Source of the DNA: an uncultured Bacteroidales bacterium | GTDB lineage: Bacteria > Bacteroidota > Bacteroidia > Bacteroidales > F082 | Assembly: GCA_905233445.1 (NCBI GenBank) | Contig: CAJOEP010000010.1 | Span: 32,287-96,286 of the forward strand | Direction: 5' to 3' | DNA: 64,000 nucleotides | Part shown: positions 33,584 to 43,106 of the stretch, piece after piece | Layout: each line of letters starts with the position of its first letter | How positions within the stretch are numbered: position 1 is the stretch's first letter | Position numbers and translations under genes: made by a program | The notes under the pieces: generated by a model | The model's input: only the letters and a program-made list of their open reading frames with translations | What the model was told of the DNA's origin: nothing | The model's database searches: none

Positions 33584-35113
33584 ATGAAGGCAAAGATTTA
33601 CGGTATATTCATTCTCGTCGAGGCGTTTTTCATGTTCATCTCCTCGATGGTGGCGTTGTATTACAATGTGCATTGCGGCGAGAAAGACGTGGTGTCGTTG
33701 CTCGCAGCCACCATGATTACCGGAATCTTCGGCTTCATACTTCTCTCGGCAGGCCGCGAAAAAGCCAAAAAGGACAACGAAAGCGTCAAGAAAATAGACA
33801 ACCTCACGATGAAGGATTCGTTCGTGCTTGTCACTGTGGCGTGGGTGCTCTTCGCTGTGTTCGGGATGCTGCCGTTCATCTTTACAGGCGCTATTGACAA
33901 TGTCACGGACGCATTCTTCGAGTCGATGTCGGGATTCACAACGACGGGTGCAACAATCATGAACAACATTGATTCTCAGCCACATGGAATCCTGTTCTGG
34001 CGCAGCGTGATACAATGGTTGGGAGGTTTGGGCATCATCGTGTTGTTCCTCGCCATCATCCCTGCATTGAATAAAAAATCAAACAAAACGACATTGTTTT
34101 CGGCCGAGATGTCAGGCCTTAGCGTGAAGAAACTGCATCCTAAAATGGCAGTCACAGCACGTCATCTCTACCTTATTTATATGTTCCTGACGGTTGTTTG
34201 CGCTTTGGTTTACTGGGCTGGCCCGATGAACCTCTACGACGCTGTGTGTCATGCACTTACAACCATGTCGAGTGGCGGATTCAGCACGCATCAGTCGAGC
34301 ATCGGATATTTTAACTCGAGCTATGTGGAGTATTTTTGCGTGCTGTTTATGATATTGTCGGGAATCAACTTTTCCTTGTATTATTTCCTTTCGAGAGGCG
34401 ATGTGAGATCATTCTTGAAAAACGAGGAGTTCCGCTGGTTCCTTGGCCTCATTTTCGTCTTGGTTGCTATCATGACAGTCTTGTTCTACTACGCGCCAAA
34501 CGTTCAGACTATCGCCACCGACACTTCAGCATATCCTGAGCCGACATTCGAGTCGAGGTTCCGCGCCGCTTTGTTCCACGTAGCAACGACAATTTCATCA
34601 ACAGGTTACCAGGGCTCATATTACGATTACACGCTGTGGGGCGGTTTGTTCCTTTTCCCAACGCTTTTGATGATGCTAAGCGGCTCGTGCGCAGGATCAA
34701 CATCTGGAGGTATAAAAATTATCCGTTGGATGGTTTGCCTGAAGTCTATACGCATCACTATCAAGCAGTTTATGCATCCTAACGCGGTATTTACAGTGAA
34801 GGTGTCCAAAGAGGTTGTGTCAAACGAAATTCTTCTCAGGACATTGAACTTTCTGTTTTTCTACGTCATAATATGTGTAGTGAGTGTTATTGTTTTCGCA
34901 ATAACTGGCTGCGATTTTGAAGAAAGCGTGTTTAACACCATCACTTCATTGAGCAATATGGGGCCTGGTTACAGATCTACAGGACCTGCCACGACATTCT
35001 CTGATTTGACAGTCACTGCAAAATGGGTTATGTCGTTCCTAATGCTTATGGGCCGTCTCGAGATATACACTGTTCTGCTGATTTTTACGCCCACTTTCTG
35101 GAACAAAAAATAA
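33584..35113 (+). CDS. trkH: Trk/Ktr potassium uptake channel subunit TrkH
   Basis: 509 residues from ATG 33584 (MKAKIYGIFILVEAFFMFIS); an in-frame reading from 33500 crosses the promoter. It is a membrane K+ transporter of four M1-P-M2 repeats. The selectivity loops are visible: ESMSGFTTTGATIM, LTTMSSGGFSTHQSS, STTGYQGS-like TTISSTGYQGSYYDY and TSLSNMGPGYRSTGPA. FFSRG-type linker helices and ten or so helices complete the fold. TrkH works with the NAD-binding TrkA, which is not encoded next to it here. Convergent with the MscS gene, 5 bases away. Confidence 0.94.
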   Translation: MKAKIYGIFILVEAFFMFISSMVALYYNVHCGEKDVVSLLAATMITGIFGFILLSAGREKAKKDNESVKKIDNLTMKDSFVLVTVAWVLFAVFGMLPFIFTGAIDNVTDAFFESMSGFTTTGATIMNNIDSQPHGILFWRSVIQWLGGLGIIVLFLAIIPALNKKSNKTTLFSAEMSGLSVKKLHPKMAVTARHLYLIYMFLTVVCALVYWAGPMNLYDAVCHALTTMSSGGFSTHQSSIGYFNSSYVEYFCVLFMILSGINFSLYYFLSRGDVRSFLKNEEFRWFLGLIFVLVAIMTVLFYYAPNVQTIATDTSAYPEPTFESRFRAALFHVATTISSTGYQGSYYDYTLWGGLFLFPTLLMMLSGSCAGSTSGGIKIIRWMVCLKSIRITIKQFMHPNAVFTVKVSKEVVSNEILLRTLNFLFFYVIICVVSVIVFAITGCDFEESVFNTITSLSNMGPGYRSTGPATTFSDLTVTAKWVMSFLMLMGRLEIYTVLLIFTPTFWNKK

Positions 35114-35118
35114 TCTAA

Positions 35119-36372
35119 CTATCTGTCGCTCATCATGTTAATCGAATACGACGAAGGTCTTTGATAAACCTTTAAGTCGAACTGATTAATAACCGCATAG
35201 ATGTGGTCGAAGATGTCGTTTTGGATGGCCTCGTACGAAATCCAGTCGGTTTTTGCGCTGAAGCAATAGACCTGCAGCGGCACGCCGAATTCTGTCGGGT
35301 CTTTCTGGCGCACCAACAATGTCAGATTGTGGTTCAAGTTTTGATTTTGTTTTAGATACTCCGTCAAATATGCCCTGAACACGCCGATGTTGGTCTGGCG
35401 GCGTCCGTTGACAAGGCTTGAAGTGTCAACATTGTGCGATTTGTTGTAAGCAGCAATCTCTTCCTCTTTTTTGACAATGTATTTCTCGACAAGCTGGAAT
35501 TTCTTGTATTTTTCGAGCATTTCCGGCGTACAGAACTTGATGGTGTCGAGGTCGATTATGATAGAACGGGAGATTCTCCTGCCTCCCGATTCGCTCATTC
35601 CGCGCCAGTTTATGAACGGGTCGGTAATCATCGAATATGTCGGGATGGTGGATATGGTGTTGTCCCAGTTTTGAACTTTCACTGTAGTAAGTCCGATATC
35701 GATGACGTTACCGTCGGCATTGCCCTTCACAATCCAGTCGCCGATGCGCACCATGTCGTTGGAAGTCAATTGGATGCCTCCGACAAAACCGAGAATAGGG
35801 TCTTTGAAGACGAGCATCATCACCGCCGACAGGGCACCGAGTCCCATCAGAAGGTCGCTCATGTTTTTGTTTATCAGGACACCGATTACCAGCAAGACGC
35901 AAATCATGATAGCAATAATCTTGGCAACTTGCATAAAGCCTTTCATCGGTCGGTTCTTAGAGACATCAAATGAATTGTAAATATCTGATATTGAATCTGT
36001 TATTGAAATAACAATGCCAGTGAAAGTGGTTATTTCGCCGATTCTTGCCAACGCGAAAATAAATGCGTTCAACATGTGCAAATCAGGTGCGACAGCGTAG
36101 AGTAAGCCCTGAATCATGTAAACAGGAACAAGAAATGCTATGCGTTTTTCAAGCTTTTTTCCAAGGAAATAGTCGTCGTATTTGAATTTTGTCTTTCTGA
36201 TGAATCTCCCGACATATCTTTTTAATAGCTGTTTTACTATGAAAAATAGAAGGAATGAAACCGCCAAAAGAGTGATAATTCCGATTCCTTGTGCCAAGTC
36301 TGATGCTATTTCCTGGTCGAGACGCATTCCGAGAAAAAGCTTTTCTAAAATTTGTAAGTACTTTGTAATCAT
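35119..36372 (-). CDS. Mechanosensitive channel, MscS family (YbdG-like)
   Basis: 417 residues. Four to five membrane helices occupy the first 200 residues, and the pore helix reads MGLGALSAVMMLVFKDPILGFVGGIQL, matching the MscS pore with G-A-L pattern and the VKDxI turn. The beta domain follows (IGDWIVKGNADGNVIDIGLTTVKVQNWDNTISTIPTYSMITDPFINWR). The MscS branch with GxINWR-type ending resembles YbdG/YnaI. It opens under osmotic down-shock. It is last in the operon LtaS-like, lipid kinase, MscS, 15 bases after the kinase stop. Confidence 0.93.
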   Translation of the reverse strand: MITKYLQILEKLFLGMRLDQEIASDLAQGIGIITLLAVSFLLFFIVKQLLKRYVGRFIRKTKFKYDDYFLGKKLEKRIAFLVPVYMIQGLLYAVAPDLHMLNAFIFALARIGEITTFTGIVISITDSISDIYNSFDVSKNRPMKGFMQVAKIIAIMICVLLVIGVLINKNMSDLLMGLGALSAVMMLVFKDPILGFVGGIQLTSNDMVRIGDWIVKGNADGNVIDIGLTTVKVQNWDNTISTIPTYSMITDPFINWRGMSESGGRRISRSIIIDLDTIKFCTPEMLEKYKKFQLVEKYIVKKEEEIAAYNKSHNVDTSSLVNGRRQTNIGVFRAYLTEYLKQNQNLNHNLTLLVRQKDPTEFGVPLQVYCFSAKTDWISYEAIQNDIFDHIYAVINQFDLKVYQRPSSYSINMMSDR

Positions 36373-36387
36373 ATTTTTATAGTTTAA

Positions 36388-37275
36388 TTATTCTTTTGGT
36401 AACAAAATGTTCAACGATAGCGGATTTATTTCCACTTCAATGTCTTTCGACATCATCACCGCCTCTCCATCGATGTTCGCAAAGTCTTCTTTTTCACGTA
36501 TCACTTTGATTTTATGAGCTTTATGAATGTCAACAAAATGTGTTTTGTCGATGCGTTGTGTCATAAGGCGTTCTGCGACGAAAGGAACAGCCAGGATATT
36601 TGGTTTTTTGAATATGCATACATCCAGCAGGCCGTCGTTGAGCGAGGCGTGAGGGGAGACCGCGGCGTTGAATCCGAACTGGTTGCTGTTTGCAAAAGAG
36701 ATGAACAGAGGTTCGCAGTCGAGTTCTTCCTTGTCGTCTAAAACAAGATGGTATTTCTCAGGTTTGAACTTGAAATACTTTTCGGTTACAAGTTTTACGT
36801 ATGTTTTTAATCCGCGGTTAGGGTCTTTTGCGAAATAATCAGCGATGATAGCATCGAAGCCAACGCCTGCGATACTGACATAAGGCACGCCATTAACGCT
36901 TGCTGTGTCGATTTTGGCTTTTATGCCCTTATTAATCACATCAGTGATGACTTGCTTAGCTTTTAAAGGGAGATGCAGATGTCGTGCTAGTCCATTTCCC
37001 GAGCCATAAGGCACGATGGCAAACGTCTGGCTGGCTCCAATCATGTTCGTCGCTACCTCATTGATGGTGCCGTCGCCGCCTACAGCCACAATGATATCAT
37101 ATTGATTTTCAATGGCTTGCTTGGTCAATTCCGCAGCATGACCGCCATATTCAGTGAGTTTTATAGTGTAGTCGTACTTGTCCTTGTCAATCAGTTCATC
37201 AACAATCGAAGGGAATTTCGACTTGTCGTGATGACCTGATATAGGGTTGACAATAAACAATATCTTTTCTTTCAT
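36388..37275 (-). CDS. Diacylglycerol/lipid kinase, DgkB/YegS family
   Basis: 295 residues. The DAGK catalytic signature is present: ILFIVNPISGHHDKSKF at the N-terminus, the nucleotide loop DIIVAVGGDGTINEVATNM, and AIVPYGSGNGLARHLHLP with the conserved Gly-Asn-Gly. Later motifs SIAGVGFDAIIAD and the C-terminal DGEAVMMSKDIEVEINP are typical. The enzyme phosphorylates diacylglycerol or a related lipid. Its ATG overlaps the upstream LtaS-like stop by 4 bases (ATGA), so the two are coupled. See the finding about diacylglycerol recycling. Confidence 0.92.
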   Translation of the reverse strand: MKEKILFIVNPISGHHDKSKFPSIVDELIDKDKYDYTIKLTEYGGHAAELTKQAIENQYDIIVAVGGDGTINEVATNMIGASQTFAIVPYGSGNGLARHLHLPLKAKQVITDVINKGIKAKIDTASVNGVPYVSIAGVGFDAIIADYFAKDPNRGLKTYVKLVTEKYFKFKPEKYHLVLDDKEELDCEPLFISFANSNQFGFNAAVSPHASLNDGLLDVCIFKKPNILAVPFVAERLMTQRIDKTHFVDIHKAHKIKVIREKEDFANIDGEAVMMSKDIEVEINPLSLNILLPKE

Positions 37276-39200
37276 TTTATATATAACTTGTTGTTAATCA
37301 TTCTGTTAGTGTATTGTTGCAGACGCATCTTGAACTTGTTGTCAAGTTCTTTCCATGTTTCGTAATCTGCATTTTCATATAGGTTGTGCGTCAGGCATGG
37401 ATCGTTTTCGATATCAAATACCGCAGTAATGTTCCTGCCGTCCGATTGAAGCATGTATTTGCCGTCGGAATATTGGTAAATATTGTTGAGATAGCTTGTA
37501 AAACAAGGCTCTTGCAGGCTGTCGAACACGTTGCGGCCGAAGGTGAATACAGTGTCGTTATAGCCAAGAGCTGCCAGTAGACTGATGCCTATATCGGTCT
37601 GCTGAGCTAAAATATTGGTGTTCAGTGGTTTAATAATGCTTGGTGCGTAAAATGCCGTCACAATCTGATATTGTCCGTAGCCGTTCAGATAGTTGTCGAA
37701 GCGGTGTTCTGGATTCACATGGTCACCGACAATTACAAAAATAGTGCTGTCGAACCAGCTGTAATTGCTCATGGTTTCGAAGAAACGTCGCATTGCGTCA
37801 TCGGTGTATCTGACTGTTTTTTCAAAGTCTGTTTTATAGTCGCCTTCAGGAAGTTCATATCCTTTAGGAAGTTTGAAAGGATGGTGTGATGAAAGTGTGA
37901 ATACTCCTGCGGCGAAAGGTCTTTTCATCTCGTTGACTTTGTGAGCGGTGTATTGCAGGAACGGCATATCGGAAATGCCCCAAATGCCGTCGTAGTCAGC
38001 GTCGTTGGCATATTCGTTGCGCCCGAAATAACTGTCAAAACCGGCTGATAGAGCAGAAGCGTCGAAGTTCATTGTGCCGTTGTTGCCACCGTGGAAGAAT
38101 GCCGTGGAATAGCCGTGTTTCTTTAAAATACTGCCAATTCCGTCAAGACGGTTTGCGGCATAACGCGACTCGACATAGTCTTTCGACATCAGGGACGGAA
38201 GGCCGGAGAGTATTGAAGTCACAGCTTCGATGGATTGTCTTCCATTTGCCATTCCATTGAAAGACAAGCTGTTGGATAACAAAGAATCGAGAAATGGAGT
38301 TAGTGTTGTCTCACGTCGTTCATTGTAAAACTTCACCATTTCCTGTCCATGACTTTCCAAAATTATGATGAAGACATTGTAGTCTTTGGCGTTTTTGTCG
38401 ATAAATCTGTTGATAGTCAGGTCATTACGAATAGGGGAGTATAAGCTATCAATTTCATCGTCATCGTAAAAACAGATTCTTTTCAACACTTCACCCGAAG
38501 AGCCGCGTCCGATGGTGAAAGGCGTGTTCAAAACCAGCGGAATATTTTGTGTTTTAGTGTAATTTGCCGCTGTGATTATGCTTATCGGCTTGTTCTGCAG
38601 TCCGCCCCTGAGACCGATGATTGAAGCGGCAACGAGTCCTAAGAATATCAGCGAACGTGTTGAGTACCAATATTTTCTGTTCTGTATCCTGACAGGTTTT
38701 ACCCTTGTTTTGCGTGTCAATATGATAATAATAAGCAGAAAGACAGAAAAAACCACAGCCATGAACCAGAAATCAATAAGAAACTGCTTCATCAATCCGC
38801 CTTGATTATCGTCGGTGTGTTGCATGAAACCGAACAGTTCCGAGGTCATTCTTTTGTCAATATAGCGGTAATATATGACATCAATTATATTTAAAGTAAT
38901 ACTTGAAATATTTGTTATAACAAAAAGAATATCAATGGTTTTACAATAGTATTTATTGTATTTGAATTCTAATGGGATACCATAAAAAACAAGGAGTGGA
39001 AGATTCGCGATTATAAGTGTCCAGATGTCGAATCTCATGCCGATAAAAAACAGTATGAATTGCTCGCCTATACCCAATCCTGGGAAGTTTCCGGTATTGA
39101 AAAGGAATAGCAGCCACCTGCTGATGGCTAAAAGCAGAAGCATCACTCCCAGACGGATGACGAACACTTTCCAAAGCGGCAATTCCTTATTTCTGAACAT
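37272..39200 (-). CDS. LtaS-like sulfatase-fold phosphoglycerol/phosphoethanolamine transferase
   Basis: 642 residues. The first about 220 residues hold five membrane helices; the rest is a periplasmic alkaline-phosphatase/sulfatase-fold catalytic domain. Motifs: NVFIIILESHGQEM (metal Glu), ANGRQSIEAVTSILSGLP (catalytic Ser/Thr loop, here Ser), HGGNNGTMNFD, LSSHHPF and IVGDHVNPEHRF (metal Asp and His). It resembles lipoteichoic-acid-synthase-like enzymes found in many Gram-negatives, which move phosphoglycerol or phosphoethanolamine from a phospholipid to a periplasmic acceptor. The acceptor is unknown. First gene of the leftward three-gene operon. Confidence 0.88.
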   Translation of the reverse strand: MFRNKELPLWKVFVIRLGVMLLLLAISRWLLFLFNTGNFPGLGIGEQFILFFIGMRFDIWTLIIANLPLLVFYGIPLEFKYNKYYCKTIDILFVITNISSITLNIIDVIYYRYIDKRMTSELFGFMQHTDDNQGGLMKQFLIDFWFMAVVFSVFLLIIIILTRKTRVKPVRIQNRKYWYSTRSLIFLGLVAASIIGLRGGLQNKPISIITAANYTKTQNIPLVLNTPFTIGRGSSGEVLKRICFYDDDEIDSLYSPIRNDLTINRFIDKNAKDYNVFIIILESHGQEMVKFYNERRETTLTPFLDSLLSNSLSFNGMANGRQSIEAVTSILSGLPSLMSKDYVESRYAANRLDGIGSILKKHGYSTAFFHGGNNGTMNFDASALSAGFDSYFGRNEYANDADYDGIWGISDMPFLQYTAHKVNEMKRPFAAGVFTLSSHHPFKLPKGYELPEGDYKTDFEKTVRYTDDAMRRFFETMSNYSWFDSTIFVIVGDHVNPEHRFDNYLNGYGQYQIVTAFYAPSIIKPLNTNILAQQTDIGISLLAALGYNDTVFTFGRNVFDSLQEPCFTSYLNNIYQYSDGKYMLQSDGRNITAVFDIENDPCLTHNLYENADYETWKELDNKFKMRLQQYTNRMINNKLYIK

Positions 39201-39216
39201 AAAATAATTTAAAATG

Positions 39217-39224
39217 CAAAAATA
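39217..39224 (-). promoter_or_regulatory. -7 promoter element for the LtaS-like operon
   Basis: CAAAAATA on plus reads TATTTTTG on minus, 16 bases before the ATG at 39200. Confidence 0.6.
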
Positions 39225-39269
39225 ATAAAAATCTTTTAAATTTTAACTATTAACTTTCAACAAAAAACG

Positions 39270-39277
39270 TATCTTTG
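39270..39277 (+). promoter_or_regulatory. -7 promoter element for the M23 peptidase
   Basis: TATCTTTG, 19 bases before the ATG at 39297; divergent from the LtaS-like promoter. Confidence 0.6.
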
Positions 39278-39296
39278 TAAATCAAATTCATTGAAA

Positions 39297-41012
39297 ATGA
39301 GAGTCAGATTGTTAATTGGTTTTATATTGATTGTCAATATTTTATGTGCTCAAAACACATATAAATATCCTGAGTATCCAAATCCGGTCAAGATTCCGAT
39401 TTACTTGTCGGCCACATTTGGGGAGCTTCGCTCCAATGCATTTCACGCCGGTGTTGATATTAAGACGAACGGGAAGACCGGGTATAGGGTTTATGCGGTT
39501 GCTGACGGTTATGTTAGTCGCATCGGGGTGTCGCCTTGGGGCTATGGCAATGTAGTGTATGTCACTCATAATGATGGATTTATGTCGGTTTACGCACATC
39601 TCGACAGTTTCAAAGGCGCAATTGGAAAATATGTTCGTGATAAGCAGTTCGCTAATAAATCGTTTGCACAAAATCTATTTCTTGAGAAAGATGTTATTCC
39701 TGTGAAAGCAGGTGATGTCCTTGGACTTAGCGGAAATAGCGGCGGGTCAGGAGGACCACATTTGCACTATGAGATTCGTAATTCGAAACAACATCCTGTA
39801 AATCCGTTCTTTTTCGGACTGAAAATTAATGATGGAGTGAAACCGGTTATTAACGGATTGGCTTTGTATCCGGCTGAGGAGTCGTCGGTTAACGGCTTTG
39901 ATGATGTGGCTTTTTTGGAAGTTTTCAATAATAATGGTAATTATTATGTGAAAAATGGTGACATAAAAGTCAATGGAACAGTTCATTTTGGAATTTCGAC
40001 CTACGATTTGGCGAATGGCTCAAGCAATAAAAACGGTGTATATTCAATAGAGCTTTTTGCTGATAATAAATTGATATTCAATGTGTTATTTGATGAATAT
40101 TCATATGATGAGACACGTTACATCAATAGTCTGATTGATTATAAAACCTATATTGATGAACAAATACGGTATGTCAGGACAGAAATCGACGAGTATAATA
40201 TTTTGGGATTGTACGAAGAAAAAGCCGGCAGTGTAACTTTAAAAGAAGGCGAACGTGTAGAAATGAAATATGTGGTAAAGGATTATTTCAACAACACATC
40301 CACTTTGATTTTTAGTTTAGTCGGTGATGCGCCTTTAACGGAATATACTGAGTATCAATATAATAGAAGCTATTATCGAGTTGATGGCAAGAGTGTGGTT
40401 GAGGTCGGTTTGGATGGTTTCCATGCTATTATACCTGAAAAAGCATTTTACAGATTTGAATATATTTTGGCGCGACAAATCGATACGATTAGGGATATCG
40501 CCTCTGATTTTGCTTATATTTTGGGTACAAACGATATCCCCGTTCAGAAAAGTATAGCAATAAGCATTCGCCCAGCAGAAAAATATGCTTCATCATCAAA
40601 GCTTTACGTTGTTTCTGTTGACAAAGACGGAAAGTTTGCTTCTCAAGGTGGCAAAATGACTGATGGGATGGTATGCACTAATGTGCGAACTCTCGGAACA
40701 TATGCTTTGGCTGTCGATGAAGTCAAACCAACGGTAACGCCGTTGAATTTCCAAAACAATACCAAAGTTATAAAGTGTAAACAATTGAAAGTCAATATTA
40801 AAGATAAAGAGTCGGGCATAAATACATATGACATATACCTTAATGGGAAATGGGTTATTGGAGCCTACGATGCTAAAAATGACCTGTTGTTCTACGATGT
40901 TGATGATAACCTGAAAATCGGTAAAAATAAAATGGAAATCGTTGTCACTGATGCGGTTGGCAATGAAACACGTAAGGTTTACAACATAATTCGTGAGAGT
41001 TCCAAGAAGTAG
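39297..41012 (+). CDS. Secreted M23 (LytM) metallopeptidase-family protein
   Basis: 571 residues. Signal peptide ends LCAQ. The M23 domain occupies about residues 30-160: FGELRSNAFHAGVDIKTN (first metal His and Asp), VYAVADGYVSRIGVSPWGYGNVVYVTH, VYAHLDSF, and SGNSGGSGGPHLHYEIR (HxH metal motif), so it looks catalytically complete, a peptidoglycan endopeptidase or cell-division regulator of the NlpD/EnvC type. The remaining 400 residues are beta-rich, probably Ig-like, ending DAVGNETRKVYNIIRE. The start is ATG 39297; TTG 39291 in the same frame is less likely. Convergent with the beta-helix gene, 5 bases away. Confidence 0.9.
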   Translation: MRVRLLIGFILIVNILCAQNTYKYPEYPNPVKIPIYLSATFGELRSNAFHAGVDIKTNGKTGYRVYAVADGYVSRIGVSPWGYGNVVYVTHNDGFMSVYAHLDSFKGAIGKYVRDKQFANKSFAQNLFLEKDVIPVKAGDVLGLSGNSGGSGGPHLHYEIRNSKQHPVNPFFFGLKINDGVKPVINGLALYPAEESSVNGFDDVAFLEVFNNNGNYYVKNGDIKVNGTVHFGISTYDLANGSSNKNGVYSIELFADNKLIFNVLFDEYSYDETRYINSLIDYKTYIDEQIRYVRTEIDEYNILGLYEEKAGSVTLKEGERVEMKYVVKDYFNNTSTLIFSLVGDAPLTEYTEYQYNRSYYRVDGKSVVEVGLDGFHAIIPEKAFYRFEYILARQIDTIRDIASDFAYILGTNDIPVQKSIAISIRPAEKYASSSKLYVVSVDKDGKFASQGGKMTDGMVCTNVRTLGTYALAVDEVKPTVTPLNFQNNTKVIKCKQLKVNIKDKESGINTYDIYLNGKWVIGAYDAKNDLLFYDVDDNLKIGKNKMEIVVTDAVGNETRKVYNIIRESSKK

Positions 41013-41017
41013 ATGTT

Positions 41018-42502
41018 TTATCGTTCTGGATTATAGATGTATTGATATGCTCCGGCGTCAGGTCTGTCGCCTCTGTCAATGCCGTCCAAATCGAATCGTA
41101 AATCGCCAATTGAATAGCATGGGTTGGCGATTCCTATTGCTGCTGACAAAGTGTCGATATGGAAGTCGAAATTGGCTGTATTTTTGAATTTGGGGTCTTT
41201 GTTGAACGTGCACTGCTCGTAAAGTTGCGTCAATTGTGGGCGCTGTGTGCATATAAGGCTGTTTTTAAACTTGTAAGTAGTATCGTTGACAGGGTAGAAG
41301 CTTGAGCCAACCTCATTGCTTTTGTTGCCATAAACGATGCTGTTTATTACGTCGCATTCAAAAGGAACCACGTATGTCAACCCTTCCAGATCGGTCGGGT
41401 CTGTGTATAAGTTGTTGAAAATCAAAGCTTCAGCCTTGCGAGTGGAGCCAGTCCAGTAGTTGGCTATGGTGCTGTGTGTAATAAGATACTCGCCGCCGCC
41501 GGTGAGTGCAATGCAATGGCTTCCGCAGTTGTTGACAAGCAGATTCGACATGCCGATGGAGTAGCAGTTGGCATAAACGCCCATTCCTGTATGGTTTTCG
41601 ATGATTGTGTTTCTTATGTACATCGCTTCCATATTGTCTTTGAGCATTCTTTGTACCTGAAGACCGATGAAGCCGTTTCTTATTATAGCATGGTCAATAA
41701 CATGTCCGTGGCCTTCGCGAGCTTCCATGAGCCATATTCTGTCCCATTGTCCCGGTTGGTTGTCATAAAATGATTCGAGTCTGTCACCTTGGAAGACAAC
41801 TGGGTTTGCGGCTGTCCCGTTGACGATGAGCTGACCTTCGCTCCAGGCCCACAATCCAGCGCCTTTATGGAAATAAACATGTGTGCCGGGATCGATTGTT
41901 AAGGTGCCGTCAGAGTCGATAAGTGCAACATTATAAATGACATACGGCTTTTCAGCTGTCCAATGCACATCGGTGTTGACGGAATCCGTTATAGCAACAT
42001 AATAATTGGTGTAATGTCCGTTCTGGTCAGGGAAAATGCCTTTGCGACCAATTATATAATGTGCGTTCTGACCATATGCGCAGAGATTAACGGTTTTTTC
42101 ATTGCCGTTTGTATTGAAAATCAAGCGGTCCTCGACAAAAAACGGGTTGTTGTCGTCATTCGGGTTAATCGTTACCTTTACAAATATATAAAGGCTGTCT
42201 TTTGCATAAATTTCCTTGTCGGAAAAAGCTGTTCCTGACTGTCCGTCCACGTTGATGCTGTAGGGTGAGGAGGCTCCTTTTTCAAGTCTGATGGAGTTGA
42301 TTTTCAGGTTGTCGGAATTATCGTTGTAAACCATAAGTATCTTTGTCGAGGAGCCAATACTCGTAAACACAGTGTCGAATGCTATCGTGTCGGTTGAGAG
42401 ACTGATATTCTTCGACGGGTTATCGGAAAATTGCTGTTCCTTGCGACATGAAATTGTAAAAAATACAATTGATAATAATATGATACTTAATAATTTACGC
42501 AT
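41018..42502 (-). CDS. Lipoprotein with parallel beta-helix domain
   Basis: 494 residues. Lipobox TISC with Cys19. Residues 30-150 look like a beta-sandwich (DNSDNLKINSIRLEKGASSPYSINVDG and ENTVNLCAYGQ-type strands). Residues about 190-420 show successive short strand repeats (HVIDHAIIRNGFIGLQVQRM, IRNTIIENHTGMGVYAN, SNLLVNNCGSHCIALTGG) of a right-handed parallel beta-helix, as in pectate-lyase-like folds. The C-terminus DRGDRPDAGAYQYI is the usual closing of Bacteroidetes surface lipoproteins with such folds. No catalytic residues were identified. It is 2 bases after the thioredoxin-like gene. Confidence 0.82.
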   Translation of the reverse strand: MRKLLSIILLSIVFFTISCRKEQQFSDNPSKNISLSTDTIAFDTVFTSIGSSTKILMVYNDNSDNLKINSIRLEKGASSPYSINVDGQSGTAFSDKEIYAKDSLYIFVKVTINPNDDNNPFFVEDRLIFNTNGNEKTVNLCAYGQNAHYIIGRKGIFPDQNGHYTNYYVAITDSVNTDVHWTAEKPYVIYNVALIDSDGTLTIDPGTHVYFHKGAGLWAWSEGQLIVNGTAANPVVFQGDRLESFYDNQPGQWDRIWLMEAREGHGHVIDHAIIRNGFIGLQVQRMLKDNMEAMYIRNTIIENHTGMGVYANCYSIGMSNLLVNNCGSHCIALTGGGEYLITHSTIANYWTGSTRKAEALIFNNLYTDPTDLEGLTYVVPFECDVINSIVYGNKSNEVGSSFYPVNDTTYKFKNSLICTQRPQLTQLYEQCTFNKDPKFKNTANFDFHIDTLSAAIGIANPCYSIGDLRFDLDGIDRGDRPDAGAYQYIYNPER

Positions 42503-42504
42503 TG

Positions 42505-43017
42505 TTATTTAATGTAATCCTTGAATGTTTGGTTAAGGTAGGCATCGGTGCCGAAATATTTTAAAACGGGTAAGAAATCTTTCGCTTCCATATAGCCTGG
42601 GGCCACTGTCAGCAGCTGGTTTTTCTCGTCCATGAATACGTATGAGGGATACGACAACCTTCCTTGAAGTAGTGCCGCTGCGAGCTGGTGTGTGCCTTTT
42701 CGTCCGTTTTTGCCTCCCTCGTTTATGAATTTGTAACCGGCAAATTCAATTGGTTTGTCACTTTCCGCGTCAAATTTCACGGCGTAGAAATTCTCGTTCA
42801 TGTAAGCCGCGACTTCAGGATTTTGGAATGTCGTCTGGTCCATTCTCTTGCACCATCCACACCAGTCGGTGAAGACGTCGATGAAGATCTTTTTCGGTGC
42901 GGTCTCGTTCAACGCCACGGCCTCTTCAAATGTCATCCAATTGATTCCCTGGGCGTTACCGAACAATGGCAACGAAATCAATATTATAAAAGCAATTAAT
43001 GTTTTTTTCATATTCAT
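42505..43017 (-). CDS. Exported thioredoxin-fold protein
   Basis: 170 residues. Signal peptide ends GNAQ. The thioredoxin fold follows with KKIFIDVFTDWCGWCKRMDQTTFQ, active site C-G-W-C, typical of thioredoxin_7/DUF255-like periplasmic proteins. SYPSYVFMDEKNQLL has the cis-Pro. It may reduce or isomerise disulfides in the periplasm; partners unknown. It is upstream of the beta-helix lipoprotein by 2 bases and downstream of smpB across a heptamer repeat. An alternative start is the third codon. Confidence 0.9.
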   Translation of the reverse strand: MNMKKTLIAFIILISLPLFGNAQGINWMTFEEAVALNETAPKKIFIDVFTDWCGWCKRMDQTTFQNPEVAAYMNENFYAVKFDAESDKPIEFAGYKFINEGGKNGRKGTHQLAAALLQGRLSYPSYVFMDEKNQLLTVAPGYMEAKDFLPVLKYFGTDAYLNQTFKDYIK

Positions 43018-43020
43018 TAT

Positions 43021-43106
43021 TATTAAGCCATTAGCGGCTAGCCATTAACCATTTATTGTCATTAATTTTTACTAATGGCTAATGGCTAATAACTATTAGC
43101 TAATAT
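43021..43106. repeat. Heptamer inverted repeat at the smpB stop
   Basis: On the minus strand seven-base units of the TTAGCCA type run from inside the last five codons of smpB past its TAG. The inverse units (TAATGGC) lie across an AT-rich centre at 43053-43070. The last smpB residues LANSY are encoded by the repeat. The space is between same-direction genes smpB and the thioredoxin-like gene. Confidence 0.78.
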
